DNA of 64,000 bases from Pyrinomonadaceae bacterium (GCA_014380365.1 JACMJZ010000031.1:124001-188000), one strand, 5' to 3'; positions 32,785-42,154 are shown, counted from the first letter of the stretch. The notes: generated from the letters alone by a model not told the origin. Numbers and translations: made by a program.

Positions 32785-34947
32785 TTACAGCCGGCGATCA
32801 AGAGCCAGAGCGCGTATCGCAGCTTCCAACTGCAATTGAAGTTGCTGGCGGGCTGCCACTTTCGTCCGGCGCTCGCTGGTGAGTTGTTCAATTCTCGTCT
32901 CCTGCTCATTTACCTTTGCCACGTAGCGCGCTATCAAGCCGCGGGCGTCCGCCGTCTCACTGAGCGCCTTGATGTTCTCTCGCAAACGCGCCTGGTCCTT
33001 CGCTATTTCAGCCGCCTCGCTATCAAGTCCTTCGACCGCGGCGGCAATGTCCGCAATCTGTACCTTTAGATTAATTATCTTTTCCAGAGCGGCCTGCGAC
33101 GTTTGGTCCAGATATCGTCGTGAAACGAAGACCCCGAGGTCGCGAGGCGTCAAACTCGAGATTGCGTACTTGTCCATCAGGGCCTGGCGTTCCCCAACTT
33201 TCAGCTGCACTGTTTCGCGCGGACCCAGCTCAACGCGGAAGCGATAGGAGCTGGCGGTTTTCTCCACCGGCTTCCGCGTTTCTTCAGTCAACCGCCAGCC
33301 CTCGCGCAAAGGATGTTCGACGTAAACGACGCGGGGCTTATCTGTTTGATTCGTGATCGAGTAGGTCTTGTTCTCTGCTTCGTAATAGTGGGCCTGGAAG
33401 ATACCTTCGACCACTCGCACGAGGAACACGGGTTCCCGACCACCGTCCTTGCTGACAGCAACCAGCGTCGCCAAATCCACGGCGAAGGAAATGAATCTTT
33501 CCTCGCCAGGCTTTAGTCGCTCGACGAGAGCTTCGCCCGCGTATGCATCGCCCTCGATCACAGTAAGCGCGCCGCCTTCAAGTGTGAGTGGCGAAGTGTT
33601 TCGGAGACGCATTCCACTCATTGGTCGATCAGCTCGCTCCGCTTCTCTGTAAATCGAAACGCGCTCGCCTTCCATCCGCGTTTGCAGGATCGGAATCAAC
33701 GCCGAACGGTCGCGCCGCACTGTGACCGGCCGGTCGATGCGGTATTCGAACAAGTCGCCGACCTCCTTTCCTGTTGCCGCTGTCTTAATCCCTGAATCTT
33801 CAGCCGAAACGGCATCGCTGAGCGCAGTGACTGGACCGGAAAAAACTCTAATGTAGTCCGCGCCGCCTCCGCCACCCCCGCCCGCACCACCGCCGCCGTC
33901 GTTTCGATCACCGCCGCCACTGTTCCCGCCTCTCCCAGTACCAATGCCCATGCCCATGCCGGCGCCTTCCCCGGAGTCGTAGATCTGCGGCTCAAGGTTC
34001 AGATCTTCCGGAATTGGAATCACGGGGCGAAAGCGATAGAGCGGTCGCTGGAGCGGCTGGATAAACGAAACCGGCGTGCCGGAGAAAAGCGAGAGCGACA
34101 CGTCCGACCAATCTTCGTCGCTGACGTTATCAACTATCGCCCAGCCCTGGAAGAATGGCTTGCCGGACGAGTCAAGCACGACGCGATAAGTGGTTTTCCA
34201 GATCGGAGCTGCAATCGTATAACTAACAACCAGCTCGCGCCTTCCGACGCCATCCGAATTGACCACTATCGTCTTGGCGTCCTGTTGTCGCGCCGAGGCC
34301 GACGCGTGCGCAAACTCGTTGATATCGTGGCGCGCACCCTCGTCAACCAAGTGGACAGAGCGGACGTCGCCCAGGGGAAAACTTGCCAGGTCGCCGCTCG
34401 TCGTCGCGATGACGAGAGCCTGCGTGGTCAGCGCAGGTTTGTCGCCTTCATGCTGAACCTGACGCTCTTCAACTGTGAGTATCGCTCCAGCTACCGAGCG
34501 ACTGGCGGTTGTGACAACCACTCGCGCCCCCTGCAGTTGACGAAGTACGCCGGCCAGCCCTCCCTGCGTGTCCCCGTCGGTGCCAGCCTCGATTGCGAAG
34601 GGAATATCAGCCAAACGAGCGGCAGTCGGCGCCGACGAGTTGTAACTCACCGCGCCGATCTGACCGTCGCCGAGATCCAATACCAGCATTGACTTCAGTA
34701 CGTCATCAACCTGTGATTGTTTGAACTGCAAACTGATCTCAGCCTTGCCTGAGACAAAGCCGCGCCTTTCAATAAAGGCAACCCCGTTGCTGTATAGAAT
34801 CACGCGACGCAGTGGTAGCTGTTGTGCCTGAGTTGCCGGAGAAGAGAGTTTAGAGGTTGGGGTCTTGCCAGCCCCCGTGCGTATTTGACCTTGGACCGGA
34901 GGAAGCGCGAGCAGAGTTGTGGCGAGAAGAGAAACGGCGAGTTTCAT
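32785..34947 (-). CDS. secreted DUF4139-type protein with Gly-rich linker
   Basis: Precursor of 720 residues with a signal peptide (1-20). The N-terminal beta region (about 45-230) resembles DUF4140-like partners; the DUF4139 core follows, with SYTIAAPIWKTTYRVVLDSS and LVERLKPGEERFISFAVDLA. A Gly/Asp/Arg-rich linker (about 330-372) sits inside it: GMGMGIGTGRGGNSGGG and GAGGGGGGG. The C-terminal third is a coiled coil (about 610-715). Similar proteins have unclear roles, possibly in envelope maintenance. Gly-rich runs in such proteins are usually flexible spacers. Confidence 0.8.
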   Translation of the reverse strand: MKLAVSLLATTLLALPPVQGQIRTGAGKTPTSKLSSPATQAQQLPLRRVILYSNGVAFIERRGFVSGKAEISLQFKQSQVDDVLKSMLVLDLGDGQIGAVSYNSSAPTAARLADIPFAIEAGTDGDTQGGLAGVLRQLQGARVVVTTASRSVAGAILTVEERQVQHEGDKPALTTQALVIATTSGDLASFPLGDVRSVHLVDEGARHDINEFAHASASARQQDAKTIVVNSDGVGRRELVVSYTIAAPIWKTTYRVVLDSSGKPFFQGWAIVDNVSDEDWSDVSLSLFSGTPVSFIQPLQRPLYRFRPVIPIPEDLNLEPQIYDSGEGAGMGMGIGTGRGGNSGGGDRNDGGGGAGGGGGGGADYIRVFSGPVTALSDAVSAEDSGIKTAATGKEVGDLFEYRIDRPVTVRRDRSALIPILQTRMEGERVSIYREAERADRPMSGMRLRNTSPLTLEGGALTVIEGDAYAGEALVERLKPGEERFISFAVDLATLVAVSKDGGREPVFLVRVVEGIFQAHYYEAENKTYSITNQTDKPRVVYVEHPLREGWRLTEETRKPVEKTASSYRFRVELGPRETVQLKVGERQALMDKYAISSLTPRDLGVFVSRRYLDQTSQAALEKIINLKVQIADIAAAVEGLDSEAAEIAKDQARLRENIKALSETADARGLIARYVAKVNEQETRIEQLTSERRTKVAARQQLQLQLEAAIRALALDRRL

Positions 34948-35081
34948 GGAGATGCACCTCGAGAATCAATTGGAAGTCTGGATGGGGAGGTTTGATTATT
35001 GCAGGGTCGAGAAATCAGACGACCCCACTACTTATTACCAGCGAGACGGGAAAGGATACGGTTGAAAGCGGACGGCTGGGA

Positions 35082-35176
35082 CTTTGCGTAACTTTGCGTC
35101 TTACTTCGCGACCTTTGCGGTCCTTCTGAAGGTTCACCGCAAAGGTCGCAAAGATTGCGCAAAGAGCCGCAAAGCA
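35082..35176. repeat. F4 repeat, copy A (CGCAAAG type)
   Basis: Left arm CTTTGCGTAACTTTGCGTC and ACCTTTGCGGTCCTTC; right arm CACCGCAAAGGTCGCAAAG and GCGCAAAGAGCCGCAAAG. The whole segment pairs on itself. Copy B is at 39878-40000. Confidence 0.75.
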
Positions 35177-35210
35177 AACAGCACCGATACCCGACAACCG
35201 TTACCGGAAT

Positions 35211-36545
35211 TCACTTGCTCACGCCGCTATTGTCCAGCGCCATGTACGTTTCTGGTGAGAACAATCCTAACCATGGATCGCTTGCGGGCGTCAGAAACAG
35301 TTGGGCGTAGACTTTCTTGTTCAGCTTATTGAGATCATTGTTGCCCCGGTCATCGATGAGCCAGGCGTAGATCCTATTGTGAAACAGATACTCGTTACGG
35401 ACCGTGTCGAACGCGATGTTCATTTCGAGTTTTTGCACCAGATTCGCGAGTGCTTGCCGGGTGGCGCGTTCGCCTCCATCAGCAGCCAATGCCTTCTGAG
35501 TTTGTCTTTGGATGAGCCCGCGACTGCGCGCGTCCAGTCGCGCATCGGCCATGTGAAGCTGTGCGATCTTTTGCCAGGTGTCCTCATCGGTGACATTTTC
35601 CAGCACTTGGCCACCCGCGAGCATTGAATTCAAGACGTTTGCCTCAGTAACCACCTTCGTCCTCGCGAGGGCGGCGGCCTGGACGGCGGTGGGGACGCCG
35701 TTGCGGTCTTGCATGATCACAATGCCGTTAGGAATTTTCCCGCCAGTTTTCTGAATGTCCGCCAGCCAGGCGACGTTGATCGCGTTAAGGCGAGCGAGTT
35801 GATAGGCCGGCGCTTCAAACTTCTTGCCGGGTTCATTAAACTGCTTGAAGGCAGCTTCGGCCCGGCCCAGCGATCGCAGAAAAGCCCCCGGCCCATACAA
35901 CCCCGGCAACGCATCGAGCGGACGACCGCTGGTATCAAGAATGTAATGAATGCTGTTGCCGGTTAAGGTGCGCTCTAGTTTTCGGCCGTCGCCAAAGTCG
36001 ATCGTCACTCGCGGCGCCGGACGTTCTGATTCCCAGTGGAGAATAAACTTCTCGCGCAGCATCTGTGAGACTTCGGCATTCGAATAAAGTATGGTGCGGA
36101 AAAACCGGCTATTTGCGCAGCTATATTCTTCACTGAGTTTTCCCAGCAGGCGCAAAGAGAGAATTGGTTTGCCGGTAGCCCGGGCCGCTAGTTTTGCTTT
36201 TTCGAAGTCGGTGTACCAGTAAAGGCCCGACAGATAACTGTCCTTCTGCTGACTTACCGCATCCAGCGCCTCGCTCAGCCGTTGCCATTCAGGCGTCGTG
36301 GCCAGCAACGGAGTCGATACTTGTTCACTAATCTCTTTGGCGTGGAACTTAAACAGCGCGTGCAGTCCTGCCGGACCCAGCGCGCGCAGTTCCGCTATCG
36401 ACGGCGCTGATTCAGCTGAGTTCTCAGAGACGGCCTTGAGCGCGAGCGCTTGCGGATCCGTGTTGGCGTAAAGATTGTGGGTGGAAACGAGCAGGAACAG
36501 CAGAAAAAACGAAGCAGCAAACCTGGGCCTCATCGGGACCTCCAA
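35211..36545 (-). CDS. hypothetical secreted protein with degenerate thioredoxin-like segment
   Basis: Precursor of 444 residues with a signal peptide (about 1-27). Around residues 110-215 is a stretch FEKAKLAARATGKPILSLRL, then LYSNAEVSQMLREKFILHW and HYILDTSGRPLDAL, which looks like the Thioredoxin_7/DUF255 pattern with its CxxC lost; the Cys that remains is in EYSCANSRFF. The C-terminal half is helical. The role is unknown. A stop just beyond a CGCAAAG repeat is the only notable context. Confidence 0.65.
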   Translation of the reverse strand: MEVPMRPRFAASFFLLFLLVSTHNLYANTDPQALALKAVSENSAESAPSIAELRALGPAGLHALFKFHAKEISEQVSTPLLATTPEWQRLSEALDAVSQQKDSYLSGLYWYTDFEKAKLAARATGKPILSLRLLGKLSEEYSCANSRFFRTILYSNAEVSQMLREKFILHWESERPAPRVTIDFGDGRKLERTLTGNSIHYILDTSGRPLDALPGLYGPGAFLRSLGRAEAAFKQFNEPGKKFEAPAYQLARLNAINVAWLADIQKTGGKIPNGIVIMQDRNGVPTAVQAAALARTKVVTEANVLNSMLAGGQVLENVTDEDTWQKIAQLHMADARLDARSRGLIQRQTQKALAADGGERATRQALANLVQKLEMNIAFDTVRNEYLFHNRIYAWLIDDRGNNDLNKLNKKVYAQLFLTPASDPWLGLFSPETYMALDNSGVSK

Positions 36546-36622
36546 GCGAAATGGGAGTTGAACTGAAGACGGGGAGTGTGAGCTTTGGAGTCAGACTCGG
36601 GGGTTTGGGTTGTCCTGATTGC

Positions 36623-36649
36623 AAGGACAGACAGGAATGTCTGTCCTAC
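36623..36649. repeat. F6 hairpin, copy B, containing the permease stop codon
   Basis: GGACAGACA-GGAA-TGTCTGTCC, then TACTC. On the minus strand the TAG stop of the permease (36646-36648) lies at the edge of this hairpin, just as in the F6 element at 24741-24836. Confidence 0.8.
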
Positions 36650-37914
36650 TCATATCGTAGCGCTTCGATTGGGTTCAGCCGCGCAGCTTTCCAGGCCGGC
36701 CATAGTCCAAACGTGAGGCCCAAGCCTACCGAAACGACGAAGCCGACCACGGGCGCCCACAGAGGTATGTAGGTGGGCATGATGATCTGGATAAGCAACG
36801 CGATGCCGCAGCCGAATGCAATCCCCACCAGGCCGCCGAGCCCGGTCAGGGTCGCGGCTTCGATCAGAAACTGAACCACGATGTCGCGCCGGCTGGCCCC
36901 CATCGCTTTTCGCACGCCAATCTCCCGCGTGCGCTCAGTAACCGACACCAGCATGATATTCATCACGCCGATGCCCCCGATCAAAAGTCCGACGCTTGAA
37001 ATCGCCACCATCAGAGCGAACACGCCACCGGTAATCGCGCCAAACTGCGAGAGGATCTGTTCGGAAGTCGAAATTCCAAAATTGTCTTTGGCTCCATAGG
37101 CCACCTTCCGTCGCCGCCGCAAGAGCTCGCGTACCTCTTCCACAGCCTGCTGCATTTGGCCCGGCCGCGCCTGGGCCATCACAAAATTATCGTTTACGTC
37201 CGGATACAATTTTCGCAAGGTGAGGTAAGGCATGTACACAGCCTTGTTTTCGTTGTTGGGATCTTCCGCTCCCACGAGGAAGACATCGCGTTCAGCCAGC
37301 ACACCCACTACGCGATAGCTGCGCCCATTAATCGTCACGTCTTTGTCGATGGCGTTGGTGAACGGAAAGAGCGTGTTGGCTACATCGCGGCCAATGACCA
37401 GCACGCTCGCATGGCGCGCGTTTTCCTCGTCCGAAAAGTAGCGGCCTTCAGAGATGTTGGTGACGCCCATCTTGAAATATGAGGGTGACGCGCCCTGGAC
37501 CGCCGAGTTTGTCATTTCGATATCACGATAGCGCACGTTCACGCGCTCGGTGAATGACCCACCGAAGAAGTCGACCGGCGACATGAATGCGGCGGCGTAG
37601 GCAACTGAAGGACACTCGGTCTCGATCGCCAACGTGTCTTCATAGCTGATCGGCTTGCGCATGCGCTCTTCGGCTGTAGGGTTGAAGTTGAACCCGGGAT
37701 CGAACCGATAGATGTAAACTGAGTTTGTCCCAAACGACTCGATCTCTTTGGAAACGCGGGCGTCGATGCCGGAAACAAAAGCAGCGATGACGATGACGGT
37801 CATGGTGCCGATGACCACTCCGAGAATGGTCAACACCGAACGAAGCTTGTGCTGCCAGAGCGTGTCAAGCCCCATCCGCAGGTTTTCGTAGAGATGACCT
37901 TGAAAGAGTCTCAT
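36646..37914 (-). CDS. MacB/FtsX-like ABC transporter permease
   Basis: Permease of 422 residues from ATG 37914. It has one N-terminal membrane helix (RSVLTILGVVIGTMTVIVIAA) with a following DxVxxxG-like turn (SGIDARVSKEIESFG), a periplasmic MacB core (about 60-270) and three C-terminal helices with the coupling stretch SVTERTREIGVRKAMGASRRD. This topology matches macrolide-export and lipoprotein-release permeases of the MacB type. No ATPase gene is adjacent. The next permease follows upstream on the same strand with an F3 repeat between. Confidence 0.88.
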   Translation of the reverse strand: MRLFQGHLYENLRMGLDTLWQHKLRSVLTILGVVIGTMTVIVIAAFVSGIDARVSKEIESFGTNSVYIYRFDPGFNFNPTAEERMRKPISYEDTLAIETECPSVAYAAAFMSPVDFFGGSFTERVNVRYRDIEMTNSAVQGASPSYFKMGVTNISEGRYFSDEENARHASVLVIGRDVANTLFPFTNAIDKDVTINGRSYRVVGVLAERDVFLVGAEDPNNENKAVYMPYLTLRKLYPDVNDNFVMAQARPGQMQQAVEEVRELLRRRRKVAYGAKDNFGISTSEQILSQFGAITGGVFALMVAISSVGLLIGGIGVMNIMLVSVTERTREIGVRKAMGASRRDIVVQFLIEAATLTGLGGLVGIAFGCGIALLIQIIMPTYIPLWAPVVGFVVSVGLGLTFGLWPAWKAARLNPIEALRYE

Positions 37915-37927
37915 AGCTGGAAACAAC

Positions 37928-38043
37928 TGACAGGATTTACAGGATTAACAGGATGCGTAGAAATGGTAATCGGATAACGACGGGAACATTGTGCCTCCAA
38001 CTTTAACTCATTCAGAATCTTGTCAATTCTGTAATTCCTGTCT
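37928..38043. repeat. F3 repeat, copy B
   Basis: GACAGGATTTACAGGATTAA at the left and TCTGTAATTCCTGTC at the right, with about 70 bases between. It separates the two permease genes. Confidence 0.75.
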
Positions 38044-38059
38044 TAAACCAATCCGCGCT

Positions 38060-39286
38060 TCACTCTGCTCTTAGGGCCTCGATCGGATCCAATTTCGCTG
38101 CGCGCCACGCGGGATACACGCCCGAAATCAAACCAACGCTGGCCGAAACGCCGAGTGCGACGGTCACCGCCAGCATCGGCAGGGCTGTGGGAACCGGCGT
38201 GAGCGTCGCCACCAGCTTTGCGAGAGCGTAGGCGATGGCAATGCCGATCGCGCCGCCAAACAGGGAGAGCATTACCGACTCCGCCAAAAACTGCTTGAGA
38301 ATGTCGCCACGCCGCGCTCCGATACTCTTGCGGATGCCAATCTCTTTCGTCCGCTCAGTGACAGACACGAGCATGATGTTCATAATCACGATCCCCCCTA
38401 CAACTAGTGAGATCGAAGTGACGCCAATCGCGGCGATCTGAATTGTCCCAAAGATCTTGTCGCGCAGTTCGTTGATCGCGCTGGGAGTAATAATCCCGAA
38501 GTTGTCCTTCTCGTGCGCGGCAAGTTTGCGGCGGATCCTCATCACCGTGCGGGCTTCTTCTACGGCGTCCTGGTAGGTGGACTGACTCGTCGAGGTGACG
38601 CTGAGACTTAGTGAACGTCGCGAACCGTAGATGGCCAGAAAAGTAGCCAGCGGCATGGAAACGTACATATCCTGCGGCTGTCCGAAGACGGAGCCTTTGG
38701 CTTTGCCGATGCCGATAACTACGAATGGCCGCCCGTCGATCCTAATCGTTTGGCCCAGCGCGTTTGAGTTGGGAAAAAGTTTGTCAGCCACGTCGGCGCC
38801 GATAAACGTCACGTTGCGGCGGCTTTCATCCTCTGCTTTTAAGAAGTAACGGCCTTCACCAGTTTCGATACGCTCGATGTCGGCGATGTTGGGCGTGGTA
38901 GCGCTGATGTGCACGCGGGAAAGATTGATGGCGCCAAACTTTACCTCGCCCGCAATATCTTCTTTGGCGCCAACTTCGTGAATTGAGCTGCCCCGCGCCG
39001 ACAGTGCCGCGGCATCTTCGAGCGTCACATCCTTGTTGCGTCGCCGCGCCGCATTCAGCGCTTCGACGCTGGAAAAATCGTCAATCGAATACTTACTGAC
39101 TGAAAAAGCGTTGGTACCGATGTTTGCGATCTTTTCGTCAACGTAAGCATTGAAGCCTTCGACCAGCGAGACCACTACAATTACCGTTGCCACGCCAAAG
39201 ATCACACCCAGCAGAGTAAGAAACGACCGCAGCTTATGGCCGAAGATTGCTGAGAGGGCAAGTTTGAGGGCTTCAAGAAAAGGCAT
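38060..39286 (-). CDS. second MacB/FtsX-like ABC transporter permease
   Basis: Permease of 408 residues with the same plan as its neighbour: an N-terminal helix LRSFLTLLGVIFGVATVIVVV, the periplasmic core (SGIDARV-type turn replaced here by EGFNAYVDEKIANIG), and a C-terminal FtsX part with VSVTERTKEIGIRKSIGARRGD. The core differs in length from that of the first permease. The pair probably forms a heterodimeric exporter half with an ATPase encoded elsewhere. The start is the ATG at 39286. Confidence 0.88.
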   Translation of the reverse strand: MPFLEALKLALSAIFGHKLRSFLTLLGVIFGVATVIVVVSLVEGFNAYVDEKIANIGTNAFSVSKYSIDDFSSVEALNAARRRNKDVTLEDAAALSARGSSIHEVGAKEDIAGEVKFGAINLSRVHISATTPNIADIERIETGEGRYFLKAEDESRRNVTFIGADVADKLFPNSNALGQTIRIDGRPFVVIGIGKAKGSVFGQPQDMYVSMPLATFLAIYGSRRSLSLSVTSTSQSTYQDAVEEARTVMRIRRKLAAHEKDNFGIITPSAINELRDKIFGTIQIAAIGVTSISLVVGGIVIMNIMLVSVTERTKEIGIRKSIGARRGDILKQFLAESVMLSLFGGAIGIAIAYALAKLVATLTPVPTALPMLAVTVALGVSASVGLISGVYPAWRAAKLDPIEALRAE

Positions 39287-39402
39287 TTGGGGGAACTAGC
39301 TCAATTGTTCTCGTGATAAATGTGACCGTGGTAGTTACGAATGCGGTGCTAAGAGGTTTCAGATTGCAGGGTTCAGTTTTGGCCGATCGATAAGCGAACC
39401 GA

Positions 39403-39789
39403 CTAACGACCCTTTGGCTGCGTCCTAGGAGCACTCGGTGGAGTCGCCAATCTACTTTTGATTTTCTTCGGCAGTTTGTCCCGAACCAATTCATAGGCTT
39501 TGGTGAGGAGCGCCTTTAGTTCGCGTTCAGGCAAAGCGTCGAAACGCTCGAGCGCTACCCAGTGATATCGCGCCACGTACGGCGCCGGCATGATGCCTTC
39601 TTGCTCAGTCAACTCCGCAAACTTTTCCGGCGTGCACTTCAGCGACATGCAATGATCGGAAGACGGCTCAAGACCCACCACCGCAAACATCTTGTTGCCG
39701 ATCCGAAAAAGAAGATCGCTTCCCCACTGCACATCCTCAGTTACGTGTGGCAGCGACAAACAAAACTTGCGAACGGATTCAATGTCCAT
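39403..39789 (-). CDS. MmcQ/YjbR family protein
   Basis: Small cytosolic protein of 128 residues. VRKFCLSLPHVTEDVQWGSD opens the family, FRIGNKMFAVVGLE and SLKCTPEKFAELTEQEG follow. MmcQ/YjbR proteins have a double-wing DNA-binding-like fold but their role is unsettled. The C-terminal tail is Lys/Pro-rich. The gene ends just upstream of the permease pair and starts next to the repeat at 39793. Confidence 0.85.
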   Translation of the reverse strand: MDIESVRKFCLSLPHVTEDVQWGSDLLFRIGNKMFAVVGLEPSSDHCMSLKCTPEKFAELTEQEGIMPAPYVARYHWVALERFDALPERELKALLTKAYELVRDKLPKKIKSRLATPPSAPRTQPKGR

Positions 39790-39792
39790 GAC

Positions 39793-39832
39793 TCATGAAT
39801 AGTAAATCGGAAATCATCAATAGTGAATGGCT
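39793..39832. repeat. F9 element, copy A (AATAGTGAATGG type)
   Basis: ATAGTAAATCGGAAATCATC followed by AATAGTGAATGGC. Its relatives are the two arms at 54600 and 54684. Only one arm is clear here. Confidence 0.45.
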
Positions 39833-39877
39833 AATGTGCTTAGGTAAGCGCCCATCTGTGGCAGGGGGTTAAAACGT

Positions 39878-40000
39878 AACCGCAAAAGCCGCAAAGCAGG
39901 GCCGCAAAGAACCGCAAAGAACGCAAAGAAGAAGCAGAAGGGCTCAGGCGAACAAAGCACCCATTGCGCTTCTTTGCGGTACCTTCGCGTACTTCGCGGT
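39878..40000. repeat. F4 repeat, copy B (CGCAAAG type)
   Basis: AACCGCAAAAGCCGCAAAGC and ACCGCAAAGAACGCAAAGAA at the left; TTCTTTGCGGTACCTTCGCG and TACTTCGCGGTT at the right. The right arm abuts the TAA stop of the DUF1835 gene. Confidence 0.8.
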
Positions 40001-41002
40001 TTATTGGGTTGGGACGGAAACGAGCGTTCCAGACTCGTCGTTCCAGCGCCACAGATAATTGGGGCTGGAAAGATGCACGCCGCCCAGCCACACATCAATT
40101 CCGTTCAAGGTCACTGAATCGGTTTTTCCAGCGAGAACTGCCCGGCCCTGTTCGGTAACTTCGAAGATTAGACCGCCCGCCTGGCCCGCAGCGAGCTTTC
40201 CCTCCAGCCTGCTTCCGTTGGCGGACAACAGGAGCGGTTCACGCCCTTCGCTTAGCTTTCTTAGCGCCAGCCAAAGTTGAGCGTCGCCTAGTCCGTATAT
40301 TGGTGCAGCATCACCGAAGCTTTGGAAGAGATCGATAAAGGCAGTCTTTCCGGTCAGGACTAACCCAAGACTCGTGTTTTCAATTGCGCCCAAACCATTT
40401 TCGACGGAAGGAAATCGTCTTAGGTGCGCGCGGAAGGCCGCATCGAGAAAAGGTAGGGCCGACGTGTCCGTCTCCAACAGACCCTCAATGTCAGTTGGAT
40501 TGGGCGAGCAATATGCTTGCCATGCCGCACTCGCAAGTTTCAGCTCAGGCGCTTTGATTTCACCTCTGTCTGGAAACAAGGAGGCGAGCTGCTCTGCCGT
40601 GAGTTGGCCTAGTCCTCGGAAGTCCGCAAAGCCGGGAAACCGATCAATGCAAACAAGACTGAGCCTGGTTTTGCGAAGCTCGTGATGCGAATACCAGTTG
40701 AGCAGGTAGAGCAAATGTAGCTGACAGAAGAGGTCGTGTTCGAACCAAAAAACAATTTCTTCTTGGTCCTCAAATGTTGCCAGCTTGGTTTCCTGTTCCA
40801 ACAACTCTCGTTCGCACTGTTCGGGACCGACGCCATAAGCTTCGGACAAGTGGCGAGCGCGTATCGCTCTCCATTCGGCTTGGTCAAGACCCGTGGGCGT
40901 TGGACCTTCGAGTAAAGCCTCGCGAAAAGCGAAATGCTCGCCGGGAAGCGCTGATAGCTTTGCTGTGTTGGCGGTCGAGTCGCCGTTGTGAATGTGCAGC
41001 AT
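40001..41002 (-). CDS. DUF1835-type protein
   Basis: Cytosolic protein of 333 residues. The N-terminal DUF1835 region (about 1-125) is seen as MLHIHNGDSTANTAKLSALP and EEIVFWFEHDLFCQLHLLYL. The C-terminal part has the typical extension of this family, including SLGLVLTGKTAFIDLFQSFG and a final beta segment. The function is unknown. It starts at the ATG at 41002, 18 bases from an F3 repeat, and its stop is at the edge of an F4 repeat. Confidence 0.85.
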   Translation of the reverse strand: MLHIHNGDSTANTAKLSALPGEHFAFREALLEGPTPTGLDQAEWRAIRARHLSEAYGVGPEQCERELLEQETKLATFEDQEEIVFWFEHDLFCQLHLLYLLNWYSHHELRKTRLSLVCIDRFPGFADFRGLGQLTAEQLASLFPDRGEIKAPELKLASAAWQAYCSPNPTDIEGLLETDTSALPFLDAAFRAHLRRFPSVENGLGAIENTSLGLVLTGKTAFIDLFQSFGDAAPIYGLGDAQLWLALRKLSEGREPLLLSANGSRLEGKLAAGQAGGLIFEVTEQGRAVLAGKTDSVTLNGIDVWLGGVHLSSPNYLWRWNDESGTLVSVPTQ

Positions 41003-41019
41003 GACTGAAATCTAAAACC

Positions 41020-41135
41020 GTCAACAGGATTTACAAGATCCACAAGATTTATGACCGGATAAGGTTGGCTCTCTTAGGTTGTCAGTTCCGGTCTCACCTC
41101 GTTCAAAATCCTGTGAATCATGTTAATCCTGTCAA
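41020..41135. repeat. F3 repeat, copy C
   Basis: GTCAACAGGATTTACAAGAT and ATCCTGTGAATCATGTTAAT with CCTGTC at the right end. It lies between the DUF1835 gene and the helical protein gene. Confidence 0.75.
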
Positions 41136-41141
41136 GGACGC

Positions 41142-41600
41142 CTAAGCGCTAGCCGCGTTGGCCTTTTCTACTTCGACGATTGCCTTGTCGATCAGTTCCG
41201 TCGCTTTCGCATGATGGCCGCCCGCGTCGGGAGTCGCGGCGCCCAGATTCTCCTTGGCTTGTTTCAGATGTATGAGGGCTTTCCTCATGTTGCTGCCTGC
41301 AGGAGTGGCGGCGATGGAGGTCGCGAAGGTTTCGCCGGTTTGCAAGCGAGCATGATGGGCCCTCGACTTCATGGCTGCTTCAACCTCATCGATAGCCGCG
41401 AAAGTGTATGCCATCGCCTTAGCGCGATGGCCGTCCTTGTCGTCTTCGCCGGCAATGAGCACCGCGCGTGCCTTCATCAGTTGCGTGCGGGTCGACTTCA
41501 GGTAGGGATCGGTTTCATAGCCCAGCGACACCTCCGCCAAACTTGAGAGCAGGAGCAGGATTCCGAGGGTGGCTGCTGCCGCGCTTTTCTTATTCGACAT
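41142..41600 (-). CDS. small secreted helical protein with internal duplication
   Basis: Precursor of 152 residues from ATG 41600, with AAGGAG 10 bases before it; a longer frame upstream has no support. Signal peptide 1-27. The mature protein has two related helical units, with DKDGHRAKAMAYTFAAIDEV near residue 56 and DAGGHHAKATELIDKAIVEV near the C-terminus, each built on GHxAKA. His-rich units of this kind occur in small secreted proteins of soil bacteria and may bind metal. No enzyme signature. Confidence 0.7.
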   Translation of the reverse strand: MSNKKSAAAATLGILLLLSSLAEVSLGYETDPYLKSTRTQLMKARAVLIAGEDDKDGHRAKAMAYTFAAIDEVEAAMKSRAHHARLQTGETFATSIAATPAGSNMRKALIHLKQAKENLGAATPDAGGHHAKATELIDKAIVEVEKANAASA

Positions 41601-41702
41601 GGTGAGTTTCTCCTTCTTGACGATGGGTTTCTTTGCGGCGGACCAGTGAGTAGTGATATTACCACTAGGTGTCAGGAATAGATCAGCGAAAGGACCGAAT
41701 GC

Positions 41703-42086
41703 ATGCCCAATAACGTCAAGCACTTTGCCGTTCATGCCGACGATGTTGACCGCGCGCGCAAGTTCTACGAAAGCGTGCTCGGCTGGCAATTCACACCGTG
41801 GGGACCACCTGGCTTCTTTCTTATCAACACCGGAACTGAAGCAGACCCCGGAGTGCAGGGAGCGTTACAAGGACGGCGGGAGATCGTAGCCGGGAAACCC
41901 ATGCACGGGTTTGAATGCACCATCGGCGTTGACTCAATCGACGACACCATCAAAGCGGTCGAAGCAAACGGCGGCAAGATCGTGATGCCGAAGTTTCACA
42001 TTCCTACCGTCGGCACGCTCATCTTCTTTGAAGATACGGAAGGAAACGTCGTCGGCGCGATGCAGTATGAAGAAGGTCATGCTTAG
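41703..42086 (+). CDS. VOC-family (glyoxalase/dioxygenase-like) protein
   Basis: Cytosolic protein of 127 residues with the beta-alpha-beta-beta-beta repeat of the vicinal oxygen chelate family: VKHFAVHADDVDRARKFYES at the start and GTLIFFEDTEGNVVGAMQYE at the end. Metal-site candidates are His8 and the Glu in FEDTEG, but the second-half His is not obvious. The activity is not predictable. The TAG stop is followed at once by a CTGGGAGCGC repeat. Confidence 0.85.
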   Translation: MPNNVKHFAVHADDVDRARKFYESVLGWQFTPWGPPGFFLINTGTEADPGVQGALQGRREIVAGKPMHGFECTIGVDSIDDTIKAVEANGGKIVMPKFHIPTVGTLIFFEDTEGNVVGAMQYEEGHA

Positions 42087-42133
42087 CTGGGAGCGCGGAC
42101 ATCCTGTCCGCAAATGAGCGCGCAGCGCGAACC
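42087..42133. repeat. F7 element, copy A (CTGGGAGCGC, starts at a stop codon)
   Basis: CTGGGAGCGCGGACATCCTG and TCCGCAAATGAGCGCGCAGC follow the VOC stop directly. The same start is seen at 46136-46278. Confidence 0.7.
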
Positions 42134-42154
42134 TTTCTCGTCAGTAGTTAAATC

